DNA of 49,402 bases from DASRHK01 sp035650495 (GTDB taxonomy: Bacteria > Pseudomonadota > Gammaproteobacteria > Nevskiales > Nevskiaceae): NCBI GenBank assembly GCA_035650495.1, contig DASRHK010000175.1:1-49402 (forward strand), in the 5' to 3' direction. This document shows, in pieces, positions 1 to 9,845 of the stretch. The notes under the pieces are model-generated. The model was not told where the DNA came from, ran no database searches, and saw nothing but the letters and a program-made list of their open reading frames with translations. Position numbers and translations under genes: made by a program. The first letter of the stretch is position 1, and every line of letters starts with the position of its first letter.

Positions 1-1242
1 GGCGCCGAGAAGGCCGGCAACAAGGAAGGCACGATCCCGGCCTGGGAGGGCGGATTGACCAAGAGCCCGCCCTGCTACAAGGGCAAGCCGCAACGCTATT
101 GCGATCCGTTCCCCGAAGACAAGCCGACGTTCACCATCAGCAAGGCGAACCTGGACAAGTACAAGGATCATCTGTCGGCCGGTCAGCTCCGGCTGTTCGA
201 GATGTATCCCGAGACCTACAAGCTCAACGTCTACCAGACGCGGCGCACGGCCGCGTTCCCGGACATCGTCTACGAGTACACCAAGAAGAACGCGCTCAAC
301 GCTTCGATGGTGAGCAACGGCGAGGGCGTCGAGGGCGCGATCATCGGCTTCCCGTTCCCGCTCCCGAAGGTCGGGCAGGAGCTGGTCTGGAACCACAAGC
401 TGTCCTGGATCGGCGCGGGGCTCACGCACTGGAACGAGCAGGCCGCGGTGACGCCGGAAGGCAACTTCACGCTCTCGAAGCTGCGCGAAGACATCAAGTG
501 CAACTACTGCCGCAAGGGCATCAAGCCCGAGGAGCTCGGCAACGTCAGCCACTACTTCCTGCAGGTGATCACCGAGCCGCCGCGCCTCGCCGGCCTCATC
601 ACGCTGGTGCACGAGACGATGGATCAGGTGAAGGAGACGCGACGCGCGTGGCAGTACAACCCGGGTCAGCGGCGGCTGCGCCGCGCGCCACAAGTGGGCT
701 ACGACAATCCGGGCAACGGCTCGGACGGCCTGCGCACCAACGATCAGTACGCAATGTTCAACGGCGCCACCGATCGCTATACGTGGAAGCTCATCGGCAA
801 GAAGGAGATGTACATCCCGTACAACTCGTACGTGATCCACAGCGACAAGTACAAGGTGAAGGACATCGTGCGCAAAGGTCACATCAACCAGGATCTCGCG
901 CGCTACGAGCTGCATCGTTGCTGGGTGGTGGAGGCGAACCTGAAGCCCGGGCTGCGCCACATCTACGCCAAGCGCGTGTTCTATCTCGACGAGGATTCCT
1001 GGCACATCTCGCTGGCCGACAACTACGACGGGCACGGCGAGCTCTGGCGCATCCAGGAGTCGCACCAGGTGCAGTACTACGACGAGGTCACGCCCGGCAC
1101 GGTCGGCGACATCATGTACGACCTGAACAGCCGCCGGTATCTCGCGATGCAGCTGTCCAACGAGGACCCGGAAGGCCACGTGCAGGACTTCCCGATCTCG
1201 TACTTCGATCCGGCGAACGTCGCCAAGCAGGCGATCAAGTGA
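1..1242 (+). CDS. DUF1329 protein, 5' end missing
   Basis: The frame is open from the first base, so the N-terminus, including any signal peptide, lies outside the window. The remaining 413 residues are clearly homologous to the complete DUF1329 protein at 21976-23394. Shared blocks include IPYNSY, NQDLARYELHR, LKPGLRH and VFYLDEDSW. DUF1329 proteins are periplasmic or outer-membrane associated, usually about 450 residues, and are found next to DUF1302 barrels and RND/MMPL transporters; a role in handling lipophilic molecules is inferred, not proven. Four cysteines sit in the N-terminal half (CYKGKPQRYC, CNYC), which the paralogue lacks in that arrangement. No transporter partner follows on this side; one may lie upstream of the window. 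Confidence 0.85.
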   Translation, partial: GAEKAGNKEGTIPAWEGGLTKSPPCYKGKPQRYCDPFPEDKPTFTISKANLDKYKDHLSAGQLRLFEMYPETYKLNVYQTRRTAAFPDIVYEYTKKNALNASMVSNGEGVEGAIIGFPFPLPKVGQELVWNHKLSWIGAGLTHWNEQAAVTPEGNFTLSKLREDIKCNYCRKGIKPEELGNVSHYFLQVITEPPRLAGLITLVHETMDQVKETRRAWQYNPGQRRLRRAPQVGYDNPGNGSDGLRTNDQYAMFNGATDRYTWKLIGKKEMYIPYNSYVIHSDKYKVKDIVRKGHINQDLARYELHRCWVVEANLKPGLRHIYAKRVFYLDEDSWHISLADNYDGHGELWRIQESHQVQYYDEVTPGTVGDIMYDLNSRRYLAMQLSNEDPEGHVQDFPISYFDPANVAKQAIK

Positions 1243-1308
1243 TCACGCGAGCGCGCCACTGACGAACCGGACAGGTTGCAAAGACCGTCCGCTTGCCTAG
1301 TGTCTTCA

Positions 1309-1325
1309 CGCCGCAATTCGCGGCG
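1309..1325. promoter_or_regulatory. GC-rich dyad upstream of the small leader-peptide ORF
   Basis: A perfect 6-bp inverted repeat (CGCCGC, AATTC spacer, GCGGCG) lies 17 bases before the ATG at 1342. It could be an operator or a leader hairpin. In GC-rich DNA such dyads also arise by chance. Confidence 0.25.
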
Positions 1326-1341
1326 ATATTGGGGACGAAGC

Positions 1342-1626
1342 ATGCGCGAGCTGAGCAGCATCGAGGCGAGAAGCGTCGCGGGCGCATCTGCGATCGGGAA
1401 CGCTGAATGGTCCTCTGGCAACACCATGATCGCGCTGTCGGGCGATCTCCACGCGGTTCCACCGGTCGCGAACGCGCTCTACGCGCAGGGCGTGGCGATG
1501 CGAAACCGGGGATTCGCGAATGGCGGCGGCGGTGGCGGTGATCCTGGCGAAGGTGGGGACCCACCGCTCGCGCAAGGCGGCGGCAGGATCAAATGCGACG
1601 ACCATGGCTGCTACGTCGTGGGCTGA
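1342..1626 (+). CDS. Possible double-glycine-type leader peptide, 94 aa
   Basis: The ATG at 1342 follows a purine-rich GGGGACGAA about 3 bases upstream, a plausible ribosome site. The first 15 residues, MRELSSIEARSVAGA, match the general form of bacteriocin and microcin leaders processed by C39 peptidase-type ABC exporters: MREL start, acidic residue, V-x-G-[GAS] end. Cleavage after GA would release about 79 residues rich in Ala and Gly with a six-glycine run, ending with two cysteines in KCDDHGC. No exporter, immunity protein or modification enzyme is seen nearby. A longer version starting at 1276 is possible but has no ribosome site. I do not recognise the family. The short length and low complexity leave real doubt that it is a gene. 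Confidence 0.4.
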   Translation: MRELSSIEARSVAGASAIGNAEWSSGNTMIALSGDLHAVPPVANALYAQGVAMRNRGFANGGGGGGDPGEGGDPPLAQGGGRIKCDDHGCYVVG

Positions 1627-1657
1627 AACAAAAAGGCCCCGGAATTGCTCCGGGGCC
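1625..1657 (-). terminator. Rho-independent terminator of the minus-strand gene at 1703
   Basis: An 8-bp perfect stem, GGCCCCGG/CCGGGGCC with a 7-base loop (1635-1657), is followed on the minus strand by TTTTTGTTT. It sits 45 bases after the stop of the 1703-2056 gene. On the plus strand it begins right after the stop at 1626 but lacks a T-tract. Confidence 0.85.
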
Positions 1658-1702
1658 GTGGATCACCCGCGTCGGGGGGGACGCGGGGCGACGCTTAACG
1701 AC

Positions 1703-2056
1703 TTACTTCAAGCCGGGCAGGGCGGGCAGCGACCCCACTGGAAGGGCCGGCAGGTCCACGCCTTGCACGTCGATGACGGTCGGCTTGACGACGTAGGCGC
1801 TGCCACCGACGCCGCCCGCAACCGCCAGCGATCCACCTGAGGTCGGGATCGGCAGGGTGATCGGAAGCGGAATCGGCAGGCTGGGAACGCCTGGTACGCC
1901 GAGCGCGCCGCCCCCGGCGAGGGTGAGATCAGGAAGCGCGGGCGCGCCGCCAACGAGCGGAATCCCCGGCAGGACAATCTGGGTTGCAGAAGCGACTTGG
2001 GCGGCACTCGCGAGAACGAGGCCCGCCGCGACGGGCAGCAGTTTAGTGAACGTCAT
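1703..2056 (-). CDS. Small secreted Pro/Gly/Leu-rich protein
   Basis: 117 residues. The ATG follows GGGAG at a good distance. A signal peptide is obvious: MTFTKLLPVAAGLVLASAAQVASA, with a cleavage-type ASA end. The mature part of about 93 residues is low in complexity, with repeated PG, LP and IPLP units, stretches of glycine, almost no charge and no cysteine. This looks like a structural or surface-associated secreted protein, or a hydrophobic peptide that assembles. I do not recognise a family. It stands alone between the 1342 ORF (convergent) and the hydrolase, and ends at a strong terminator, so it is probably a single-gene unit. Confidence 0.75.
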   Translation of the reverse strand: MTFTKLLPVAAGLVLASAAQVASATQIVLPGIPLVGGAPALPDLTLAGGGALGVPGVPSLPIPLPITLPIPTSGGSLAVAGGVGGSAYVVKPTVIDVQGVDLPALPVGSLPALPGLK

Positions 2057-2183
2057 TGTGGAACTCCCTCAGGATCGATAACCGGTGCGATCCACCGGCA
2101 AGCGAAGCATCGACTCTGCGAGATGTGCGCGAAATGCCTGAGCATCGCGCCGTCGTGTAGGAAAACGCCGCGGTGTCGCGTCG

Positions 2184-3044
2184 TCAGGCGCGTACAAAAT
2201 CGCGAATGCGTGCGTTGACCCGATCGGGGAACTCGTGGGCGATCCAGTGGGTGCCTTCGTCGATGCGCTCGATGCGCAGATCGGGAACGAATTGCTCGAG
2301 GCCGTCGAGAAGACCCGGGCGCAGCGCAGTGTCCTGCATGCCCCAGATCACGAGCGTGGGCACGCGCACGGTGAACAGATCTGGATCGAGCTTCTGCGGT
2401 GCGATGCCTTCAGGATGCAGCGGCGATGCGCGGTAATAGTTGAGCCCCGCGGTGATCGCGCCGGGCTGCGACCACGCCTTGCGGTATTCCTCGAGGTCCT
2501 GCGCGGTCGGCGGCTTGCCGCTCTTCTTCCAGCCGTCGAGCTGGTGGAAGAGACGCCGATAGTTGTCCTCGGCGAGCACGCGCTCGGCTTTCGGATCGCG
2601 CAGCAGGTTCATGTACGCGCTCGCAGCTTTCTGCTCGGCGCTGTGCGTGAGCTCGCGCGCGTAGAGCACCGGATGCGGTGAGTTGAGGATGACGAGCTTC
2701 TCGACGACCTGCGGATGCCACGCCGCCAGATTCCACGCGATCGCGCCGCCCCAGTCGTGCGCGACGACGATCGCGCGCTCGTGCCCCAGCGCGCCGATGA
2801 GCTGACGCATGTCCTCGGTCAGCGTCTTGCCGCCATAGGCCTTCACCTCGGCGGGCTTGTCGGACAGATTGATGCCGCGCGTGTCGGGCGCGACCACGTG
2901 GAAGTCGCGCGCGAACTCCGGCAGCTGCTCCTTCCACGCGTACCAGAACTCCGGCCAGCCGTGGATGAACAGCATCAGCTTGCCGCTTCCGGCTTCCTTG
3001 CAGTGGAGGCGGATGCCGTTGACGCTGATGAAGCGAGAGTTCAT
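2184..3044 (-). CDS. Alpha/beta hydrolase, epoxide hydrolase-like
   Basis: 286 residues, the usual length for soluble epoxide hydrolases and haloalkane dehalogenases. Visible motifs are HGWP (residues 28-31, oxyanion region), the nucleophile elbow AHDWGG with Asp97, and a C-terminal EGTHWIAHE block carrying the catalytic His. Asp rather than Ser at the elbow marks the epoxide hydrolase/dehalogenase branch, and HGWP favours epoxide hydrolase. The frame is open further upstream to 3512, but homology starts at MNSRFISVNG, so the ATG at 3044 is chosen although no good ribosome site precedes it. It is the last gene of the minus-strand run and is separated from the acyl-CoA dehydrogenase by a large inverted repeat. 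Confidence 0.85.
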   Translation of the reverse strand: MNSRFISVNGIRLHCKEAGSGKLMLFIHGWPEFWYAWKEQLPEFARDFHVVAPDTRGINLSDKPAEVKAYGGKTLTEDMRQLIGALGHERAIVVAHDWGGAIAWNLAAWHPQVVEKLVILNSPHPVLYARELTHSAEQKAASAYMNLLRDPKAERVLAEDNYRRLFHQLDGWKKSGKPPTAQDLEEYRKAWSQPGAITAGLNYYRASPLHPEGIAPQKLDPDLFTVRVPTLVIWGMQDTALRPGLLDGLEQFVPDLRIERIDEGTHWIAHEFPDRVNARIRDFVRA

Positions 3045-3053
3045 GTGCGTCAA

Positions 3054-3189
3054 GGTTGGCTGGAACCGAAAAGCGTCAAGCTCTTCCGGGACCGCCCTGA
3101 ATCCGTCCATGGAGGCTACGGACGCGCCGTCCCTGGCGCGTACGTTCCCGGAAGAGCTCGACGCTTTCCGGTCCGGACCTTTCAGCCAA
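3054..3189. repeat. Long imperfect inverted repeat between two minus-strand genes
   Basis: The left arm (about 3054-3091) and right arm (about 3146-3189) are reverse complements over roughly 35-40 bases, with few mismatches and one gap. The core AGCTCTTCCGGGA pairs exactly with TCCCGGAAGAGCT. A second, inner dyad, ACGCGCC/GGCGCGT (3122-3128 and 3135-3141), lies in the loop. The right arm contains the stop codon of the acyl-CoA dehydrogenase at 3182. It could be a dispersed palindromic element (REP- or MITE-like), or an mRNA hairpin that separates expression of the two genes. I see no second copy in this window. Confidence 0.75.
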
Positions 3190-4372
3190 CTTTGCGCGCC
3201 TTCATCAGCGAAGGATGCGTCTCCGACTGCGAGGCCTCCGCGGCAATCTGATCGGAGAAGCGTGCGAGATGATGATCCGCGTCGCCGAACGTCGCGTTGA
3301 TCAGCGTGAGCCGCTTGAAGTAATGGCTGACCGCAAGCTCGTCGGTGACGCCGATGCCGCCGTGCAGCTGCACGGCTTGCTGCCCGACGTAGCGCGCCGC
3401 CTGACCGACGAGGACTTTCGCCGCGGAGATCGCGCGACGGCGCTCGGTCGCATCGTCGCTCGCGACTTTGGACGCCGCGAGCAGCGCCATCGACTTCGCC
3501 TGCTCGGCCCACATCAGCATGTCGGCCATGCGGTGCTGCAGGACCTGGAACGTGCCGATCGGCACGCCGAACTGCTTGCGCGTCTTGATGTAGGCGAGCG
3601 TCATCTCGATCAGCGCCGACATCGCGCCGATCGCTTCCGCGCAGAGCGCAGAGATGCCGGCCTGGATCGTCTGCTCGACGATCGGCAGCCCGTGATCGAG
3701 CGTGCCGATCAGCGCGTCGGCGCCGACGGCGACGTCCTTCAAGGTGATCTCCGCAGCGCGATGTCCGTCGTGCGTCGGATAGCCGTGACGCGACACGCCG
3801 GGCGCTTTCGCGTCGACGAGGAACAGCGAGACGCCGCTCGCGTCACGCTCCTTGCCTGACGTGCGCGCGGAGACGAGGAGCTTGTCGGCGGCGTCGCCGT
3901 GCAGGACGACGGTCTTGGTGCCGTTGAGCTTGAAGCCGTTGCCGTCGCGCTTCGCGGTCGTCGCGACGTGATTGAGCTCGTAGCGGCCGTTGCCTTCGTA
4001 ATGCGCGAGCGCGAGCTTGAGCTCGCCGGACGCAACCTTCTCGAGCAGCGCCTTCTGCTGCGCATTACCCGCGCGCGCGAGCGTGCCAGCGCCGAGGACC
4101 ACAGTCGCGAGATACGGCTCGACGACGAGCCCGCGTCCGAGCGCTTCCATCACGACATGGTGATCGAACCCGTTGCCGCCGAGCCCACCGTGGTCCTCGG
4201 GAATGCCGATCGCGGTGAGACCCATCTCCGCGAGCTGCCTCCAGATCTCGTCGCTGTAGCCTTGCGCCGACTTGAGGATCTCGCGGCGCTTCTCGAACGC
4301 GTACTGCTTCTGCACGAAGCGATAAAGCGTGTCGCGCAGCTGCTGCTGTTCTTCGCTGAGCTTGAAGTCCAT
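3182..4372 (-). CDS. Acyl-CoA dehydrogenase, small (PimD-like) subunit
   Basis: 396 residues with the three-part acyl-CoA dehydrogenase fold: N-terminal helices from MDFKLSEEQQQLRD, a middle beta domain, and a C-terminal helical domain with RKQFGVPIG and QLHGGIGVT. The usual catalytic Glu of the YEGT motif is absent: the matching position reads TFGDAD, with Gly363 in place of Glu. Such subunits occur in two-gene dehydrogenases (pimeloyl-CoA dehydrogenase PimC/PimD, steroid side-chain FadE pairs), where one active site lies at the subunit interface. The partner is the next gene upstream, 10 bases away. FAD-dependent alpha,beta-dehydrogenation of a CoA thioester is the expected reaction; the substrate is unknown. 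Confidence 0.88.
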   Translation of the reverse strand: MDFKLSEEQQQLRDTLYRFVQKQYAFEKRREILKSAQGYSDEIWRQLAEMGLTAIGIPEDHGGLGGNGFDHHVVMEALGRGLVVEPYLATVVLGAGTLARAGNAQQKALLEKVASGELKLALAHYEGNGRYELNHVATTAKRDGNGFKLNGTKTVVLHGDAADKLLVSARTSGKERDASGVSLFLVDAKAPGVSRHGYPTHDGHRAAEITLKDVAVGADALIGTLDHGLPIVEQTIQAGISALCAEAIGAMSALIEMTLAYIKTRKQFGVPIGTFQVLQHRMADMLMWAEQAKSMALLAASKVASDDATERRRAISAAKVLVGQAARYVGQQAVQLHGGIGVTDELAVSHYFKRLTLINATFGDADHHLARFSDQIAAEASQSETHPSLMKARKVG

Positions 4373-4382
4373 GTCTGTTCTC

Positions 4383-5582
<1,200 letters not shown>

Positions 5583-5630
5583 GCGGCGACGTCCGGCGTT
5601 GAATCGGAGGCGACAGCTTAGGAGGCTGCA

Positions 5631-5652
5631 ATCATTCATACAAATGAATGAT
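5631..5652. promoter_or_regulatory. Perfect 9-4-9 palindrome in divergent promoter region
   Basis: ATCATTCAT, spacer ACAA, ATGAATGAT. It sits between the divergent dehydrogenase and hydratase operons and is AT-rich in GC-rich surroundings. Its size and symmetry suit a TetR- or GntR-type repressor that controls both directions. No regulator gene is adjacent. Confidence 0.7.
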
Positions 5653-5669
5653 GCGAATCACCCTCTATT

Positions 5670-5686
5670 CGCGCAATTTATGCGCG
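5670..5686. promoter_or_regulatory. Second dyad in the same divergent region
   Basis: CGCGCA, spacer ATTTA, TGCGCG. It lies 18 bases from the first palindrome and 84 bases before the ATG at 5770. It may be a second operator or part of a promoter. Confidence 0.35.
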
Positions 5687-5769
5687 CCGATGCAGCGGGT
5701 TCATTTGAATCGCTCCCGCCGCTTGCTTACGCTGCTCCGCCGAATTCGAAAAGTCAGGGAACCATACGC

Positions 5770-7956
5770 ATGAGCGCTACGGAGTATCGGGTCGCCGGAA
5801 ACGTCGCTGTCATCAGCCTCAAGAACCCGCCCGTGAACGGGCTCGGCTACGAGCTGCGCAGCGGCATCGTCGCCGGGCTGGACAAGGCCAACGCCGACGC
5901 GAAGGTGAAGGCGATCGTGCTGATCGGCTCGACCGCGACGGCGAACCGCACGTTCTCCGGCGGCGCCGACATCCGCGAATTCAACACGCCGAAGATGACG
6001 ATGGAGCCGACGCTGCACTCGATCATCGCGGCGATCGAGAACGGGCCGAAGCCGGTCATCGCCGCGATCGGCGGCAATTGCATGGGCGGCGGCCTCGAGC
6101 TCGCGCTCGGCTGCCATTTCCGCGTCGCGGTCCCCGGCGCGCAGATCGCGCTGCCGGAAGTGAAGCTCGGGCTGCTTCCCGGCGGCGGCGGCACGCAGCG
6201 CCTGCCGCGCGTCGTCGGCCTCGAAGCTGCGGTGAACATGATCGTGTCCGGCGCGCCGGTGCCGTCGGAAATGCTGAAGAAGACGGCGCTGTTCGACGAG
6301 TTCCTCGACGGCGACCTCGAAAAAGGCGCGATCGCGTTCGCGGAGAAAGTCGTCGCCGAGAAGCGGCCGTTGAAGCGCGTGCGCGATCTCAAGGTCACGC
6401 ATCCGAATGCCGAGGGCTTCCTCGGTGTGGCGAAGAACACGGTCGCCGGCATGGCGGGTCCGTTCCCGGCACCGCTCAAGTGTCTCGAATGCGTCGCGGC
6501 GGCCGCGACCAAATCCTTCGACGAAGGGCTCGCGGTCGAGCGCCGCAATTTCATGGAGCTGATGAACGGCCCGGAGTCGAAGGCGCTGCGTCACGTGTTC
6601 TTCGGCGAGCGCGCGGCGACCAAGATCCCCGACGTTCCCGAAACGACGAAGACGCGACCGATCAAGAAGGCGGCGGTGATCGGCGCCGGCACGATGGGCG
6701 GCGGCATCGCGATGAACTTCCTCAACGCCGGCATCCCGGTGACCATCCTCGAGATGAAGCAGGAAGCGCTCGACAAGGGCGTCAACACCATCCGCACCAA
6801 TTACGAGAACACGATCAAGAAGGGCAAGCTGAAGCCCGAGGATCTCGGCAAGCGCATGGGCTTGCTGACGCCGACGCTCGACTACAAGGACCTCGCCGAC
6901 GCCGACATCGTCATCGAAGCCGTGTTCGAGGACATGGCGGTGAAGAAGACGGTGTTCCAGACGCTCGACAAGACGATGAAGAAGGGCGCGATCCTCGCCT
7001 CGAACACTTCCACGCTCGACGTCGACAAGATCGCCGCGTTCACGAAGCGCCCGCAGGACGTGCTCGGCACGCACTTCTTCTCGCCGGCCAACGTGATGCG
7101 CCTGCTCGAGGTCGTGCGCGGCAAGAAGACCGGCAAGGACGTGCTCGCGACGACGATGCAGCTCGCGAAGACGATCCGGAAGCTGCCGGTGGTCGCCGGC
7201 GTGTGCGACGGCTTCATCGGCAATCGCATGATCCATCAGTACGGGCGCGAGTCGCAGGTGCTGATCATGGAAGGCGCGCTGCCGCATCAGGTCGATCGCG
7301 CGATGGAGAAGTGGGGCATGGCGATGGGCCCGTTCCGCATGGGCGATCTCGCGGGGCTGGACGTCGGCTGGTACATCCGCAAGCGTCACTACGCCGAGCA
7401 TCCGAAAGGTCCGCGCGCGGTGATCGCCGATCGCGTCTGCGAGCTCGGCCGTTACGGGCAGAAGACCGGCAAGGGCTGGTATCAGTACAAGCCCGGGGAT
7501 CGCACCGCGTATCCCGATCCGGAAGTCGAGAAGATCATCCTCGAAGAAGCGCAGAAGGCCGGCGTCACGCGCCGCAAGATCAGCAACGAAGAGATCGTCG
7601 AGCGCCTGATCTACGCGCTGGTCAACGAAGGCGCGCGGATCCTCGAAGAAGGCATCGCGATGCGCGCGTCCGACATCGACATGGTCTACCTCAACGGCTA
7701 CGGCTTCCCGGTGGTGCGCGGCGGGCCGATGCTCTATGCCGACAACGTCGGGCTCTACAACGTCGCGCGCCGCATGCGCGAGTTCTCCAACAATCCGCTG
7801 ACCGATCGCAAGTTCTGGCAGCCGGCGAAGCTGATCGAGAGGCTCGCGGCGGAAGGATCGAGCTTCGGCGCGTTCGACGCGGCGAAAGCGAGCAAGGGCA
7901 AGCCGAAGTCTTCAGCGAAATCCAAACCGAAAGCGAAAGCAAAGAAGAGGAAGTAA
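5770..7956 (+). CDS. Enoyl-CoA hydratase / 3-hydroxyacyl-CoA dehydrogenase
   Basis: 728 residues from the ATG at 5770, with AGGGA upstream. The N-terminal crotonase domain (about 1-190) has the oxyanion loop SGGADIREF and both catalytic glutamates, Glu110 (GGGLELALG) and Glu130 (LPEVKLGLLPGG). The NAD-binding domain begins at 303 with VIGAGTMGGG. The 3-hydroxyacyl-CoA dehydrogenase His is His435 in GTHFFSP, and two C-terminal helical domains follow. The last 15 residues are a Lys-rich tail (KPKAKAKKRK), unusual for the family. It hydrates 2-enoyl-CoA and oxidises the product to 3-ketoacyl-CoA. The thiolase starts 3 bases later. It resembles PimF/FadJ-type monofunctional-chain enzymes rather than FadB of the alpha2beta2 complex. 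Confidence 0.92.
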   Translation: MSATEYRVAGNVAVISLKNPPVNGLGYELRSGIVAGLDKANADAKVKAIVLIGSTATANRTFSGGADIREFNTPKMTMEPTLHSIIAAIENGPKPVIAAIGGNCMGGGLELALGCHFRVAVPGAQIALPEVKLGLLPGGGGTQRLPRVVGLEAAVNMIVSGAPVPSEMLKKTALFDEFLDGDLEKGAIAFAEKVVAEKRPLKRVRDLKVTHPNAEGFLGVAKNTVAGMAGPFPAPLKCLECVAAAATKSFDEGLAVERRNFMELMNGPESKALRHVFFGERAATKIPDVPETTKTRPIKKAAVIGAGTMGGGIAMNFLNAGIPVTILEMKQEALDKGVNTIRTNYENTIKKGKLKPEDLGKRMGLLTPTLDYKDLADADIVIEAVFEDMAVKKTVFQTLDKTMKKGAILASNTSTLDVDKIAAFTKRPQDVLGTHFFSPANVMRLLEVVRGKKTGKDVLATTMQLAKTIRKLPVVAGVCDGFIGNRMIHQYGRESQVLIMEGALPHQVDRAMEKWGMAMGPFRMGDLAGLDVGWYIRKRHYAEHPKGPRAVIADRVCELGRYGQKTGKGWYQYKPGDRTAYPDPEVEKIILEEAQKAGVTRRKISNEEIVERLIYALVNEGARILEEGIAMRASDIDMVYLNGYGFPVVRGGPMLYADNVGLYNVARRMREFSNNPLTDRKFWQPAKLIERLAAEGSSFGAFDAAKASKGKPKSSAKSKPKAKAKKRK

Positions 7957-7959
7957 GCC

Positions 7960-9138
<1,179 letters not shown>

Positions 9139-9163
9139 CGAACTTCGATAAACTTCGTCCACT

Positions 9164-9844
9164 TTGGCCGAAGACCTCCAGGAACTGCTCGATCGCAACG
9201 CCCGCTGGGCGGAGCGCGTCGTCGCGCAGGACGCCGGCTACTTCAAGCGTCTGGTCGGGCAGCAGCGCCCGAAATATCTGTGGATCGGCTGCGCCGACTC
9301 GCGCGTGCCGGCGAACCAGATCGTCGATCTGGATCCGGGCGAAGTGTTCGTGCATCGCAACGTCGCGAATCTCGTCATCCACTCCGACGTCAACGCGCAG
9401 GCGGTGATCCAGTTCGCGATCGAGGTGCTCAAGGTCGAGCACATCATGGTCGTCGGTCATTACCGTTGCGGCGGCATCCACGCGGCCCTGAGCCAGACCG
9501 CGCTCGGCGGCGTCTCCGACTACTGGCTCGGGCACATCCAGGAAGTGGTCTCGCATCACCAGGCCGTGCTCGACGCCGAGAAGGATCCGCATCGGCGCGA
9601 GGCGCTGTTGTGCGAGCTCAACGTGCTCGAGCAGGCGCTGAACTGCTGCCAGTCGGTTGCCGTGCGCAAGGCGTGGGGCCGCGGCCAGAAGCTCGCGGTG
9701 CACGGCTGGATCTATCGCCTCGGCGACGGTCGCATCCGCCATCTCGACGTCTCGGTGCATTCCGAAGCCGAGCTCGTCGGCCTGCGCGAGCGCGCGGCGA
9801 AGACGATCCTCGACGCGAGAAAGAAGTACTACGCGGGGCGGTGA
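9164..9844 (+). CDS. can: Beta-class carbonic anhydrase
   Basis: 226 residues, close to E. coli Can. Zinc ligands and active-site residues are visible: Cys43, Asp45 and Arg47 in CADSR, then His99 and Cys102 in GHYRCGG. The start is TTG at 9164 (MAEDLQELLDRN), which fits family N-termini; no strong ribosome site is seen. It converts CO2 and bicarbonate in the cytoplasm. Placement 25 bases after the thiolase and 1 base before the acyl-CoA synthetase ties it to the fatty-acid operon, which is unusual. Supplying bicarbonate to an acyl-CoA carboxylase is a possible reason, but no carboxylase is in the window. Confidence 0.93.
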   Translation: MAEDLQELLDRNARWAERVVAQDAGYFKRLVGQQRPKYLWIGCADSRVPANQIVDLDPGEVFVHRNVANLVIHSDVNAQAVIQFAIEVLKVEHIMVVGHYRCGGIHAALSQTALGGVSDYWLGHIQEVVSHHQAVLDAEKDPHRREALLCELNVLEQALNCCQSVAVRKAWGRGQKLAVHGWIYRLGDGRIRHLDVSVHSEAELVGLRERAAKTILDARKKYYAGR

Positions 9845-9845
9845 C

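Noticed and set aside
1309..1325. A transcription terminator for the DUF1329 gene
   Set aside because: The stem is only 6 bp and no T-tract follows, so an operator or leader element is as likely.
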